Below the pieces are notes generated by a model. That model was given only the letters and a program-made list of their open reading frames with translations. It made no database searches and had not been told where the DNA came from. Made by a program: the position numbers and the translations under genes. A stretch of DNA of 64,000 nt, taken from assembly GCA_964645205.1 (NCBI GenBank), contig CAZYBO010000006.1, positions 62,001-126,000 of the forward strand. Direction: 5' to 3'. Origin of the DNA: CAZYBO01 sp964645205 (GTDB lineage: Bacteria > Pseudomonadota > Alphaproteobacteria > Rickettsiales > SXRF01). Shown piece by piece: positions 17,517-26,137 of the stretch (position 1 is its first letter; every line of letters starts with the position of its first letter).

Positions 17517-18422
17517 ATGCTCGACTGGGACAAGCTACGCATCTTCCACGCCGCCGCCACCGCACGCAGCTTCACCCATGCGGGCAACGTGCTGGGCATG
17601 AGCCAGTCGGCGCTGAGCCGCCAGGTCGCCGCACTGGAAGAAAGCCTGCAGGTCGAGCTGTTCCATCGCCACGCACGCGGCCTGTTGCTCACCGAGCAGG
17701 GCGAAATTTTATTCAAAACCGTAAGCGATATTTACGCACGCCTGTCGGCGGCGGAAAATGCGTTGCTGGAAAGCAGGGAGCGTCCGCGCGGCCCGCTGAA
17801 GATCACTGCTCCAGTGGCGATAGGCACGTCGTGGCTCACCCCGCACATGCGCGAATTCACCGAACTGTATCCTGAAATCACGGTGACGCTGCTGGTGGAC
17901 GACCGCGAGTTGGATTTGTCGATGCGCGAAGCGGATGTAGCAATTCGATTGTTCCCCGCACGCCATCCCGATCTCATCCAGAAGAAACTCACCTCGCTGA
18001 ATAACGCCGCCTATGCGTCGAACGATTATTTACGCACGCACGGCGTGCCGAAAAAACCGCAGGATTTGCAGCAGCACAAGCTGGTGGCATACGGCGAAGA
18101 TACGCGCCTTCCGTTCGCGGGTGCAAACTGGTTGCTGCATGCGAACCTCGCCAAGGGCGAAGAGCGCCGCGCTGCATTCAAAATCAACAGCCTGCCGGGA
18201 ATGCTCAAAGCCGTAGAAAGCGGCATCGGCATCGCTGGCCTGCCGGATTATATGGCGCAGGGGGTGGCGGGCATCAGCCCGGTACTGCCGGAATTGAAGG
18301 GGCCGGTGACGGATGTGTATTTCGTCTATTCCACCGAACTGCGAAATTCAAAAAGAATCAATATATTCAAAGAGTTTCTTCTGCGGAAATTAGCGGAAAG
18401 CGGTATCGCCAAGGCGAGCTGA
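17517..18422 (+). CDS. LysR-family transcriptional regulator
   Basis: A 301-residue regulator with an N-terminal winged helix-turn-helix (residues 5-62: FTHAGNVLGMSQSALSRQVA) and a periplasmic-binding-protein-like effector domain from about 90. I choose ATG 17517 (MLDWDKLRIFHAAATA) with GGAA upstream; the open frame reaches back to 17487 but that part lies in the palindromic repeat. The domain start without a leader is typical. The target is unknown. No divergent gene is present, which is unusual for LysR genes; the nearest downstream element is the RNA candidate at 18.49 kb. Confidence 0.93.
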   Translation: MLDWDKLRIFHAAATARSFTHAGNVLGMSQSALSRQVAALEESLQVELFHRHARGLLLTEQGEILFKTVSDIYARLSAAENALLESRERPRGPLKITAPVAIGTSWLTPHMREFTELYPEITVTLLVDDRELDLSMREADVAIRLFPARHPDLIQKKLTSLNNAAYASNDYLRTHGVPKKPQDLQQHKLVAYGEDTRLPFAGANWLLHANLAKGEERRAAFKINSLPGMLKAVESGIGIAGLPDYMAQGVAGISPVLPELKGPVTDVYFVYSTELRNSKRINIFKEFLLRKLAESGIAKAS

Positions 18423-18490
18423 GCTATGCATATTTAGCATAACAATCCTGTAAATTATGCTGTACCAATCCTAGAAAACATAGCTATTAT

Positions 18491-18585
18491 GGGGTCTTCA
18501 TATAGACACTGCGTCTGTTGAATTGGACGAAAGTCCAAATCCTCCCTGTAAGACTTAGCCGGGCTTTCGAGCCCGGCTTTTTTTA
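18491..18585 (+). ncRNA. Candidate structured small RNA with its own terminator
   Basis: A short non-coding stretch between LysR and aspC that folds well by eye. GTCTT (18494-18498) can pair with AAGAC (18550-18554), closing two small hairpins: AGAC/GTCT (18504-18516) and TTGGAC-GAAA-GTCCAA (18523-18538). CCTCCCT (18541-18547) is left unpaired and is complementary to ribosome-binding sites. A strong terminator follows at once (18557-18584). TATTAT at 18485-18490 is a possible -10 box. I find no credible ORF. It may be a trans-acting small RNA; no known family was identified. Confidence 0.5.
18557..18584 (+). terminator. Rho-independent terminator
   Basis: AGCCGGGC-TTTC-GAGCCCGGCT followed by seven T. 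It ends the RNA candidate, and could also end read-through from the LysR gene. Confidence 0.85.
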
Positions 18586-18604
18586 TGAGGAAAAATCTAC
18601 ACAC

Positions 18605-18630
18605 GTCACCCCGGCCTACGCCGGGATGAC
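18605..18630. repeat. Short palindrome with GTCA...TGAC ends
   Basis: GTCACCCCGGC and the near-complement GCCGGGATGAC around a CTAC loop, 10 bp before the aspC stop on the opposite strand. Short form of the same dispersed element class; it may serve as a transcription end for aspC. Confidence 0.55.
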
Positions 18631-18639
18631 GGGATCAAA

Positions 18640-19842
18640 TCAGCTCAGCGCATCGCACGCGGCCTTGATGCGGCGGATCGCTTCGTCGAGGATTTTGTCC
18701 GACGTGGCGTAGGAGATGCGGAAATATCCGCCGAGGCCGAACGCGCTGCCGGGTACGGCGGCAACCAGCGCTTCTTCCAGCAGGTAGGTGCAGAACTGCG
18801 TGCAGCTTTCGATGGTCTCGCCTTTCGGCGTTTTTTTGCCGAGAAGTTTTTTCATGTTGGGGAATACGTAGAACGCGCCTTCGGGCTTCAGGCAGGAAAT
18901 GCCCTCGATCGCGTTCAGCCCGTTGACCACGAGATTGCGACGATTGGCGAAACTGCCGCGCCAGCTATTGAGAAAATCCTGCGGGCCGTTGAGCGCGGAG
19001 ATAGACGCCGCCTGACTGATCGAGCACGGGTTGGATGTGCTGTGCGACTGGATGTCGGCGATCGCCGCGATCACTTCGCGCGAACCGCCCGCATAGCCGA
19101 TGCGCCAGCCGGTCATCGAATAGGCTTTCGACACGCCGTTGACGGTGAGCGTGCGGTCATAGAGCTTCGGTTCAATCTGCGCAGGCGTGGTAAAGACAAA
19201 ACCGTCATAAGCGAGATGCTCGTAAATATCGTCGGCGAGAATCCACACATGCGGGTGTTTCAGCAGCACATCGCACAGCGCGCGCATTTCCGCCTCGGTA
19301 TAAGCCGCGCCGGTGGGGTTGGAGGGCGAGTTCAAAATCAGCCAGCGCGTTTTCGGCGTGATCGCCGCTTCCAGCGTTTCGGGTTTCAGCTTGAAGCCAT
19401 CTTCCTCGCGGCATTTGGCGATGACCGGCGTGCCCTCGGCGAACTGCACCATGTCGGGATAGGATACCCAGTAGGGCGCGGGGATAACGACCTCGTCGCC
19501 GGGATTGAGGGTGGCGAGCATGGCGTTGAAAATCACCTGCTTCGCACCGCAGCTCACGATGATCTGGTTGGGCGCATAGGTCAGCCCGTTCTCACGCTTG
19601 AATTTGTCGCAGATGGCTTTCTTCAGCGCCACCGTACCCGATACCGGCGTGTATTTGGTTTCGCCGCGGCGGATCGCTTCCATCGCCGCCTGCTTGATGT
19701 GGTCGGGCGTATCGAAATCCGGCTCACCCGCGCCGAGGCCGATAACGTCCTTGCCCGCGGCTTTCATCTCTGCGGCTTTTGCAGTGACGGCAAGCGTAGG
19801 CGATGGCTTGATACGGGAGAGACGGTCGGCGACGAGAGACAT
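18640..19842 (-). CDS. aspC: Aspartate aminotransferase (class I PLP enzyme)
   Basis: A 400-residue fold-type I aminotransferase. The PLP lysine is in VSKAYSMTGWRIGY, with NSPSNPTGAAYTEAEM as the other signature. The N-terminus SRIKPSPTLAVTAKAAEMKA is typical of the alphaproteobacterial/thermophile (1-gamma) aspartate transaminases, some of which also act on prephenate. Length is normal. The next gene upstream on this strand, a tandem FKBP-like protein, is 33 bp away, so they may share a transcript. Confidence 0.92.
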   Translation of the reverse strand: MSLVADRLSRIKPSPTLAVTAKAAEMKAAGKDVIGLGAGEPDFDTPDHIKQAAMEAIRRGETKYTPVSGTVALKKAICDKFKRENGLTYAPNQIIVSCGAKQVIFNAMLATLNPGDEVVIPAPYWVSYPDMVQFAEGTPVIAKCREEDGFKLKPETLEAAITPKTRWLILNSPSNPTGAAYTEAEMRALCDVLLKHPHVWILADDIYEHLAYDGFVFTTPAQIEPKLYDRTLTVNGVSKAYSMTGWRIGYAGGSREVIAAIADIQSHSTSNPCSISQAASISALNGPQDFLNSWRGSFANRRNLVVNGLNAIEGISCLKPEGAFYVFPNMKKLLGKKTPKGETIESCTQFCTYLLEEALVAAVPGSAFGLGGYFRISYATSDKILDEAIRRIKAACDALS

Positions 19843-19874
19843 ATACGATCCTGAAAAATGTGAGAGGCAGTAAT

Positions 19875-20780
19875 CTACGGCACGGATTCAATATCGACAA
19901 GCACCGTTTTCGTAAGCGGCAAGGGAATTGCGATTTCTGGTTCATCCCCGGTTAGCGTACGTTGGAATGTCGGCGGCACCACCAGCATGCGCATACCGCC
20001 CGCATTCATGCCGATCACCCCCTGCTCAAGCCCAAGGAATACTTGCGATTTACCGGGTGTGAAGGCAACCGGCGCGCCGTCATTATCCCTGCTGGAATAG
20101 AGTTTCTTGCCCTCCGTATCCCATACCGCCACGTGCAGCTTGGTGGGCTGGCCGCAGATAAACATCTCGCCCTGCCCCATCGCCACTTCCGCGATGCGGT
20201 ACGGCGTCGATTCGATTCCGGCGAATTCCGGCGACACGTCGAGCAGCTCGATTTCAAAGCGCACCGGCGCGTCTTCCGGCAAGCCTTCACGCGCAAATTG
20301 CGGCAAGCCGTACGACATGGAAAGCGGCGACAGCAGGCTGCGCTTGCCGCCTTTCTGCATCCCGATCACGCCCTGCTCGAATACAGGCATCGCCGTGCCG
20401 CCGCCGGTATTGAACACCAACGGCGCCTCTTTGGTGGCGGCGTCGCCAAGCGGCTTGCCATCGGCAAGGAATGTCTCATAAGCGAGCGTAACCTTCTGCC
20501 CGCAGATAACCGGATTCCCCGCGCCCGGCGCAACCTCGCGAATTTGCAGCGCGGCGCTGTAGGCAGGAAATATCTTGCTGGTGAAGGCGGAAAAATCGAG
20601 CGGCTTCACCGTCGCAAGCTCGTCGGATGCTTTTTCCAGAATCTGGTGCGCCGTATCCGTGCTTTTATTCTTGCTGCTGACGATCAGCCCATAGGCAAGA
20701 AACACGACCAGCAGCCACTTCAACCATGACGGCATCGGCTCGCGGGTAGGCGGTTGCTTCTTCTTGCGGAATCGGAACAT
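19875..20780 (-). CDS. Membrane-anchored tandem FKBP-like protein
   Basis: A 301-residue protein with a short basic cytoplasmic N-terminus (RFRKKKQ), one membrane helix (about 18-36, WLKWLLVVFLAYGLIV) and a periplasmic part. Two FKBP-type prolyl isomerase-like domains follow: about 85-185 (VTLAYETFLADGKPLGD, VFEQGVIGMQKGGKRSL) and about 205-300 (TKLHVAVWDTEGKKLY, GLEQGVIGMNAGGMRML). Each domain starts with a Cys-Gly-Gln at the same place. Aromatic active-site residues look incomplete, especially in the second copy, so isomerase activity is uncertain. A role in envelope protein folding is an inference. It lies just downstream of ychF (10 bp). Confidence 0.75.
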   Translation of the reverse strand: MFRFRKKKQPPTREPMPSWLKWLLVVFLAYGLIVSSKNKSTDTAHQILEKASDELATVKPLDFSAFTSKIFPAYSAALQIREVAPGAGNPVICGQKVTLAYETFLADGKPLGDAATKEAPLVFNTGGGTAMPVFEQGVIGMQKGGKRSLLSPLSMSYGLPQFAREGLPEDAPVRFEIELLDVSPEFAGIESTPYRIAEVAMGQGEMFICGQPTKLHVAVWDTEGKKLYSSRDNDGAPVAFTPGKSQVFLGLEQGVIGMNAGGMRMLVVPPTFQRTLTGDEPEIAIPLPLTKTVLVDIESVP

Positions 20781-20790
20781 GGCCTACAGA

Positions 20791-21894
20791 TCAGTTGTTG
20801 AAGCGGAAATGCAGTACGTCTCCGTCTTGTACTACATATTCCTTCCCTTCCAAACGGAATTTTCCTGCTTCCTTGGAGCCCGCTTCGCCGTTGAACCCGA
20901 CATAATCAGGGTACGCGATGGTTTCGGCGCGGATAAACCCTTTTTCAAAATCGGTATGGATAACGCCCGCCGCCTGCGGTGCATTCGTACCTTTGGTTAC
21001 CGTCCACGCGCGCGCTTCCTTCGGCCCCACGGTAAAGTACGTAATAAGATCAAGCAGCGAATAACCTGCGCGGATGATGCGCGTCAACCCGGTTTCGTCC
21101 AGCCCGATGGAAGCGAGGAATTCCTGCTTCTCCGCATCGGATGCAAGCATGGCGATCTCGGCTTCGATGCGCGCGGAAATCACCACGCACGGCGCGCCGC
21201 GTTTGGCGGCCATTTCGGAGACTTTTTTCGACAGGGCGTTGCCGTCTTTCGCCGCGTCCTCATCGACGTTGCACACATACATCACCGGCTTGGAGGTAAG
21301 CAGTTGCAGTAACGCGAACTGGCGGCGCTCGGCGGCGTCGCGCAATTCGGTGGTGCGCGCGGGCGAACCTTCGGACACGACTTTCAACACGCGCTCGGCA
21401 ATTGCCGCCTGTTCAGCAGCTTCCTTGTCGCCGCCCTTGCCTTTTTTCTGCAAATTAGGCAGGCGTTTTTCCAGACTTTCGAGATCGGCAAGTACCAGCT
21501 CGGTTTCCACTATGTCGGCATCGCGCAGCGGATCAATCGCGCCTTCCACATGCGTGATGTTACCGTCTTCAAAACAGCGCAGCACATAGATGATCGCATC
21601 GACTTCGCGAATATGTGAAAGGAACTGGTTGCCAAGCCCCTCGCCCTTGCTCGCGCCGCGCACGAGACCGGCGATATCCACGAACTCAAGCTGCGTGGGG
21701 ATGATTTGTTGCGAACCGGCGATGCCCGCGAGCTTGGCAAGCCGCGTATCCGGCACGCCCACGCGCCCCACGTTCGGCTCGATGGTGCAGAACGGATAGT
21801 TCGCCGCTTCCGCCTGCGCGGTGGACAGCAGCGCGTTGAACAGCGTGGATTTGCCGACGTTAGGCAGGCCGACGATACCGCATTTGAATCCCAT
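20791..21894 (-). CDS. ychF: Redox-regulated ATPase / GTPase YchF
   Basis: A 367-residue Obg-family P-loop protein. G1 is GIVGLPNVGKSTLFNAL; the distinctive NYPFCTIEPNVGRVGVPD follows; FVDIAGLVRGASKGEGLGN holds G3; the C-terminal TGS-like domain ends with YVVQDGDVLHFRFN. YchF binds ribosomes and prefers ATP to GTP. pth lies upstream on the same strand, 87 bp away with a repeat in between; the ychF-pth pair is common in proteobacteria. Confidence 0.97.
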   Translation of the reverse strand: MGFKCGIVGLPNVGKSTLFNALLSTAQAEAANYPFCTIEPNVGRVGVPDTRLAKLAGIAGSQQIIPTQLEFVDIAGLVRGASKGEGLGNQFLSHIREVDAIIYVLRCFEDGNITHVEGAIDPLRDADIVETELVLADLESLEKRLPNLQKKGKGGDKEAAEQAAIAERVLKVVSEGSPARTTELRDAAERRQFALLQLLTSKPVMYVCNVDEDAAKDGNALSKKVSEMAAKRGAPCVVISARIEAEIAMLASDAEKQEFLASIGLDETGLTRIIRAGYSLLDLITYFTVGPKEARAWTVTKGTNAPQAAGVIHTDFEKGFIRAETIAYPDYVGFNGEAGSKEAGKFRLEGKEYVVQDGDVLHFRFNN

Positions 21895-21908
21895 ATTTTC
21901 TCCTTTTA

Positions 21909-21975
21909 TGTCATCCTGAACGAAGTGAAGGATCTAAGCTGCAAAGAAAGATCCTTCGCTATGCTCAGGATGACA
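21909..21975. repeat. Intergenic palindrome with GTCAT...ATGAC ends
   Basis: TGTCATCCTGAACGAAGTGAAG and the near complement CTTCGCTATGCTCAGGATGACA pair around a loop, with an inner AAGGATCT / AGATCCTT. It fills the gap between ychF and pth and reaches up to the pth stop codon. Confidence 0.7.
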
Positions 21976-21981
21976 ATATTT

Positions 21982-22560
21982 TTACGACGGCATTTTCATC
22001 GCCAGCGCCACATTATTCAAAAATCCTGCCCCATCTCCTGCAACCAGCAATTCCGCGTGGCGCGAAATTTCGGCGAGCAGCATCGGCAGACGCAGCATTT
22101 CTTCCTTGCTGAAATCCGACAGCACATAATCCGAAACCAGATCTTTATCACCCGGATGGCCGATGCCGAAACGCAACCGCGCATAGTCCGCCCCCAGATG
22201 AGCATCCAGGCTTTTCAGGCCGTTATGCCCGCCATTGCCGCCGCCGGTTTTGGTGCGCAATTTGCCGAAGGCGAGGTCGAGATCGTCGTGGATCACGGTG
22301 ATGGCTTCCGGCGGGATTTTGTAGAAGCGCGCCAGTTCACCCGCGGCCACGCCGGAAGTATTCATGTAGCCCATCGGCTTGAACGCGTAGCATTTTCGCG
22401 CACCTATCATACCTTCGCACACGATACCGCCGAACGCCTTCTTCGGCGCGGAAAACCGCCAGTCGCTCGTGACGCGGTCGAGCGCCATGAAGCCGACATT
22501 GTGGCGGTTGCCCGAGTAAGACGAGCCGGGATTGCCGAGACCGATGAGGAGATGGTGCAT
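21982..22560 (-). CDS. pth: Peptidyl-tRNA hydrolase
   Basis: A 192-residue enzyme that recycles tRNA from peptidyl-tRNA. The N-terminus HHLLIGLGNPGSSYSGNRHN has the catalytic His, MGYMNTSG the substrate-binding Asn, and HDDLDLAFGKLRTKTGGGNG the catalytic Asp region. It follows rplY by 30 bp on the same strand, a standard rplY-pth pairing. Confidence 0.97.
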   Translation of the reverse strand: MHHLLIGLGNPGSSYSGNRHNVGFMALDRVTSDWRFSAPKKAFGGIVCEGMIGARKCYAFKPMGYMNTSGVAAGELARFYKIPPEAITVIHDDLDLAFGKLRTKTGGGNGGHNGLKSLDAHLGADYARLRFGIGHPGDKDLVSDYVLSDFSKEEMLRLPMLLAEISRHAELLVAGDGAGFLNNVALAMKMPS

Positions 22561-22590
22561 AGGTGCTCCTACGCGCCGCCATCAACTAGA

Positions 22591-23304
22591 CTACTTCTTC
22601 TTTTCGTCCTTCTTGCCGGCGTCTTTCTTCGCGTCAGCAGCCGGGGCAGCGGCAGCAGCACCTGCAGCAGGCGCGGCGGCATCACCCGTTGCAGCAGCAG
22701 CGGTTGCGGGCTTCTCTTCTTCTTCCGCACGGCGGCCGGCGATGGTGGCGATGGTGAAGTTGCGCTTGATCACCGGCACGACACCCTTGGGCAGATCGAC
22801 GTTTTTAATATGCACGTTGCCGCCAATATCGAGATCCTGAATGTTGATTTCGATATGGGTGGGGATCGCTTCCGGCGAGCATGCGAATTCGATTTCGTGG
22901 CGCACGATATTGAGTACGCCGCCGCGCTTGAGGCCGATGGATTTTTCCTGACCGGCGAATTTCACCGGCACCATCACGCGCAGCGCAACGCCGGGTTCAA
23001 CGCGGATGAAATCCACGTGCTCGATCACGTCGCTTACGGGGTGGAACTGCAGGTCTTTCGGCAGCGCCTTTACGATCTTGTTGCCGTCCAGCTTGATGTC
23101 GATCAGGCGGCTGCGGAAACGGCCGCGTGTGTATTCAAGCGTGACATCTTTCAGGCCGAGCGCGATGCTCATCGGCGCCTGACCCTTGCTGTAAATAACA
23201 GCGGGGATTTTACCTTCGCGGCGAAGCGCGCGGGCGACGCCCTTGCCTTGGCCTTCACGCACGTTGGCGTTTAAGGTAGCGGTGGTTGCGGTTGCTTTAG
23301 TCAT
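22591..23304 (-). CDS. rplY: Ribosomal protein bL25, long form (Ctc/TL5 type)
   Basis: A 237-residue bL25 protein that binds 5S rRNA. The N-terminal L25 domain (about 1-100) contains GKGVARALRREGKIPAVIY; a C-terminal TL5-like beta domain (about 100-195) follows with HVDFIRVEPGVALRVMVPV. The last 40 residues are an Ala/Pro-rich, then Lys/Asp-rich low-complexity tail, unordered and common in this group. The gene is followed by pth and preceded by prs, an order common in Alphaproteobacteria. Confidence 0.96.
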   Translation of the reverse strand: MTKATATTATLNANVREGQGKGVARALRREGKIPAVIYSKGQAPMSIALGLKDVTLEYTRGRFRSRLIDIKLDGNKIVKALPKDLQFHPVSDVIEHVDFIRVEPGVALRVMVPVKFAGQEKSIGLKRGGVLNIVRHEIEFACSPEAIPTHIEINIQDLDIGGNVHIKNVDLPKGVVPVIKRNFTIATIAGRRAEEEEKPATAAAATGDAAAPAAGAAAAAPAADAKKDAGKKDEKKK

Positions 23305-23331
23305 AACATACTCCTGTTGAATAAATAAAAA

Positions 23332-24267
23332 TTAGTCGAATAAACTTGATACGGACGTTTCGTCGCTGATGCGCTTGACGGCTTCGCCAAGCAGCGGGGC
23401 GACGGAAACGACCCGGATATTGGTGGATTTCTTGACCGCGTCGGTAGTCATGATCGTGTCGGTGATGACGAGCGAGGTCAGTTCCGAATTTTCCACGCGC
23501 TCAATGGCCTTGCCCGAGAGCACGCCGTGCGTGACGTATGCGGCGACCGATGACGCGCCGCGTTTTTTCAGTTCCGCGGCGGCGTTGCACAAGGTGCCTG
23601 CCGAATCGACGATGTCGTCGAACAGGATGCAATCGCGCCCATCCACGTCGCCGATGATATGCATGACTTCCGACTCACCTGCGCGCTCGCGGCGTTTATC
23701 GACGATGGCAAGGTCGGCGCGCAGGCGATTGGCGATGCCACGCGCACGCACCACGCCGCCCACGTCGGGCGACACGATCATTATATTGTCAGGGTTGGTG
23801 TAATGCTGGCGGATGTCGTTCACGATAACCGGCGCGGCATATAAGTGGTCGAGCGGAATATCGAAAAAGCCCTGTATCTGTCCGGCATGCAGATCGACGG
23901 TAAGCACGCGGTTTGCGCCCGCCGCCGTAATCAAATTCGCCACCAGTTTAGCGGAGATCGGCGTGCGCGAGCCCATCTTGCGATCCTGCCGTGCATAGCC
24001 GAAATAGGGAATCACCGCCGTCACGCGCTTGGCGGAGGCGCGCTTGAGCGCATCGAGGCACACCAGCAGTTCCATGATATGGTCGTTGGCGGGGTACGAG
24101 GTGGACTGGATGAGGAACACGTCCTCGCCGCGCACGTTCTCGTTGATTTCCACGAAAATTTCCATGTCGGCGAAGCGCTTGACGCTGGCGTTGGCAAGCG
24201 GCAGGCCGAGATAGTCGCCCATGGATTTCGCCAGGGGAATATTGCTGTTGCAGGCGATCAGTTTCAT
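23332..24267 (-). CDS. prs: Ribose-phosphate pyrophosphokinase
   Basis: A 311-residue class I PRPP synthase (ribose-5-phosphate plus ATP to PRPP). FGYARQDRK marks the ATP-binding loop, VDLHAGQIQGFFDIPLDHL the metal-binding histidine region, and DCILFDDIVDSAGTLCNAA the PRPP-binding loop. PRPP feeds the purine genes at the left of the window. It lies 27 bp upstream of rplY and is probably its co-transcribed partner. Confidence 0.97.
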   Translation of the reverse strand: MKLIACNSNIPLAKSMGDYLGLPLANASVKRFADMEIFVEINENVRGEDVFLIQSTSYPANDHIMELLVCLDALKRASAKRVTAVIPYFGYARQDRKMGSRTPISAKLVANLITAAGANRVLTVDLHAGQIQGFFDIPLDHLYAAPVIVNDIRQHYTNPDNIMIVSPDVGGVVRARGIANRLRADLAIVDKRRERAGESEVMHIIGDVDGRDCILFDDIVDSAGTLCNAAAELKKRGASSVAAYVTHGVLSGKAIERVENSELTSLVITDTIMTTDAVKKSTNIRVVSVAPLLGEAVKRISDETSVSSLFD

Positions 24268-24424
24268 AGTTTCACCCTACCGTTTACACCAAAATTAAAG
24301 TCAGCAAAAACCTTCATTTGCTTTGCACCAAATGAATCGAGCGCCATGAGTCGGGGCGTGCCGCCTTTAATCTAAATTAAGGCGGGCAATCTAGCAGGTC
24401 AGGTGGGAATGTAAATAGTTAATT

Positions 24425-26137
24425 CTAATGCGCCGGCTCGCGTTCGGCCGAGCGGGTCAGCATGTAGTTCTCGGCGCGGAACATGTCTATTATCCTGCTG
24501 ATTTCATAGTCATTTATGCCGATGGACTTGAGCAGCGCCCCGCCCAGTTGCAGGCTGCTTTCAAACATTTCGGCCACCGCTATATCCGCCCCCGCTGCCT
24601 CCAGCTTCTGCACCTGCTCGAAATTCTTGGCGCGGGCGATAATCGGAATATCGCGGTTCAGCTCGCGTACCACCGCGATGGTTTGCAGCGCCACACGCGT
24701 ATCGTTATGGGTGATGATAAGCGCACGCGCACGCTGGATGCCCAGCGCGTTGAGCACATGCTTGCGCGTGGTGTCGCCGTAGAACACGGGCGTGCCGCGC
24801 TTGCGTTCACGGGCGACAAGGAACGAATCCATATCGATAGCCACGAAGCGCGCGTTCTCCACTTCCAGCAGCCGCGCCGCCGTATGGCCGACGCGCCCGA
24901 ACCCGCTGATGATCACGTGATGGCTGAGGTCGAGCGTTTCCTCCATCATCGTCTCCGGCCGCGAGATCGCGTATTTTTCCAACGCCGTGGCCGCACGTTT
25001 ACCGAGCTGCGCGATCATCGGTGTGAGCGCCATGCTCACGGTGACCACCACCAGCAGCGTTTGCGAAATATCGGCATTGATGACGCCGAGCGAACCCGCC
25101 AAGCCGAACAGCACGAAGGCGAATTCGCCGCCCTGCGAGAGCAGCAGGCCGGTATGCAGCGCCGTACTCAGCGAAAACCCGAACACGCGGCACAGCGCCA
25201 TGATGATAAGCGCCTTGCTCAGCATGAGCGCCACGGAAAGCCCGATGATGCTGGGAAAGCGGTCATAGAGCATATCGAGGTTGAGCGACATGCCGACCGT
25301 CATAAAGAACAGACCCAGAAACAACCCCTTATACGGCAGTATATCGGATTCCACCTGCGGCTTGAATTCGGTTTCCGCGATGAGCAAGCCCGCCATGAAC
25401 GCGCCGAGCGCAGGCGACAATCCGGCCATGCTGGTGAGCCACGACACGCCAAGCACCACCAGCAGCGTCGTCGCCGAAAATAATTCCGTATGATCGAGCG
25501 AGGCGATGAAACGAAACAGCGGACGCAGCAGGAGGTAACCCGAAATGAAAATCACCGCAAGGCAGATGCTTGCTTTGAACACCGCGTCGAGGATGGCATA
25601 GGTCAGCGATTTTTCCGGCTCGTTGAGCAGGATCACCAATACCAAAAGCGGGATCACCGCAAGATCCTGAAGGATCAAAATCGCCAGCGAAAGTCGTCCC
25701 ACTTGCGACGAGCGCTCACCTTGCTCTTGAATCACCTGCAATACGATAGCTGTAGATGACAGCGCAAGCCCGCCGCCGATGATGATCGCCGCGCCGCCGC
25801 TACCACCGTTCAGTCCTATAAAGAATAAGGAGTATAGCAGGATGGTCACCAGCACTTGCGCGCTGCCGAAACCAAACACATGCTTGCGCATGCTCTTGAG
25901 CCGCTCGACCGACAGCTCTAAACCGATAAGGAAGAGCAGCAAGATCACGCCGAATTCAGCAATGCCCGCCGTGGTTTCCACGTCTTTGATAAGGGCAAGC
26001 CCGAACGGACCGATCATCGCACCCGCAGCAAGATACCCGAGCACCGGGCTTAAGCGGATCACGCGAAAGCTGGCGACGATCAGCACCGCTGCACAGAGTA
26101 AGATGACGACTTCAGTGAGGTGAATGGAGGTGTGCAT
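24425..26137 (-). CDS. CPA2-family K+/H+ antiporter with TrkA-N domain
   Basis: A 570-residue KefB/KefC-type protein. Residues 1-385 form the multi-helix Na+/H+ exchanger-like part (GYLAAGAMIGPFGLALI, LSPALGAFMAGLLIAE). A cytoplasmic NAD-binding RCK domain starts near 406 (HVIISGFGRVGHTAARLLE). KefB/C efflux is normally gated by glutathione adducts, and gshA is present in this window, but the gating is not visible in sequence. A paralogue lies at 53.5 kb. Downstream, 24361-24385 holds a CCGCCTT/AAGGCGG hairpin without a T-run that might end this transcript before prs. Confidence 0.92.
   Translation of the reverse strand: MHTSIHLTEVVILLCAAVLIVASFRVIRLSPVLGYLAAGAMIGPFGLALIKDVETTAGIAEFGVILLLFLIGLELSVERLKSMRKHVFGFGSAQVLVTILLYSLFFIGLNGGSGGAAIIIGGGLALSSTAIVLQVIQEQGERSSQVGRLSLAILILQDLAVIPLLVLVILLNEPEKSLTYAILDAVFKASICLAVIFISGYLLLRPLFRFIASLDHTELFSATTLLVVLGVSWLTSMAGLSPALGAFMAGLLIAETEFKPQVESDILPYKGLFLGLFFMTVGMSLNLDMLYDRFPSIIGLSVALMLSKALIIMALCRVFGFSLSTALHTGLLLSQGGEFAFVLFGLAGSLGVINADISQTLLVVVTVSMALTPMIAQLGKRAATALEKYAISRPETMMEETLDLSHHVIISGFGRVGHTAARLLEVENARFVAIDMDSFLVARERKRGTPVFYGDTTRKHVLNALGIQRARALIITHNDTRVALQTIAVVRELNRDIPIIARAKNFEQVQKLEAAGADIAVAEMFESSLQLGGALLKSIGINDYEISRIIDMFRAENYMLTRSAEREPAH

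Noticed and set aside
21706..23274. Long plus-strand open frame (522 codons) opposite pth and rplY
   Set aside because: It is antisense to two certain genes, has no family resemblance and arises from high GC in third positions. The same holds for long frames opposite the kefB-like gene (24428-25483), uvrC (26905-28044), panB and the kinase (47445-49049), btuB (50112-51671) and the REC-kinase (57087-58241).
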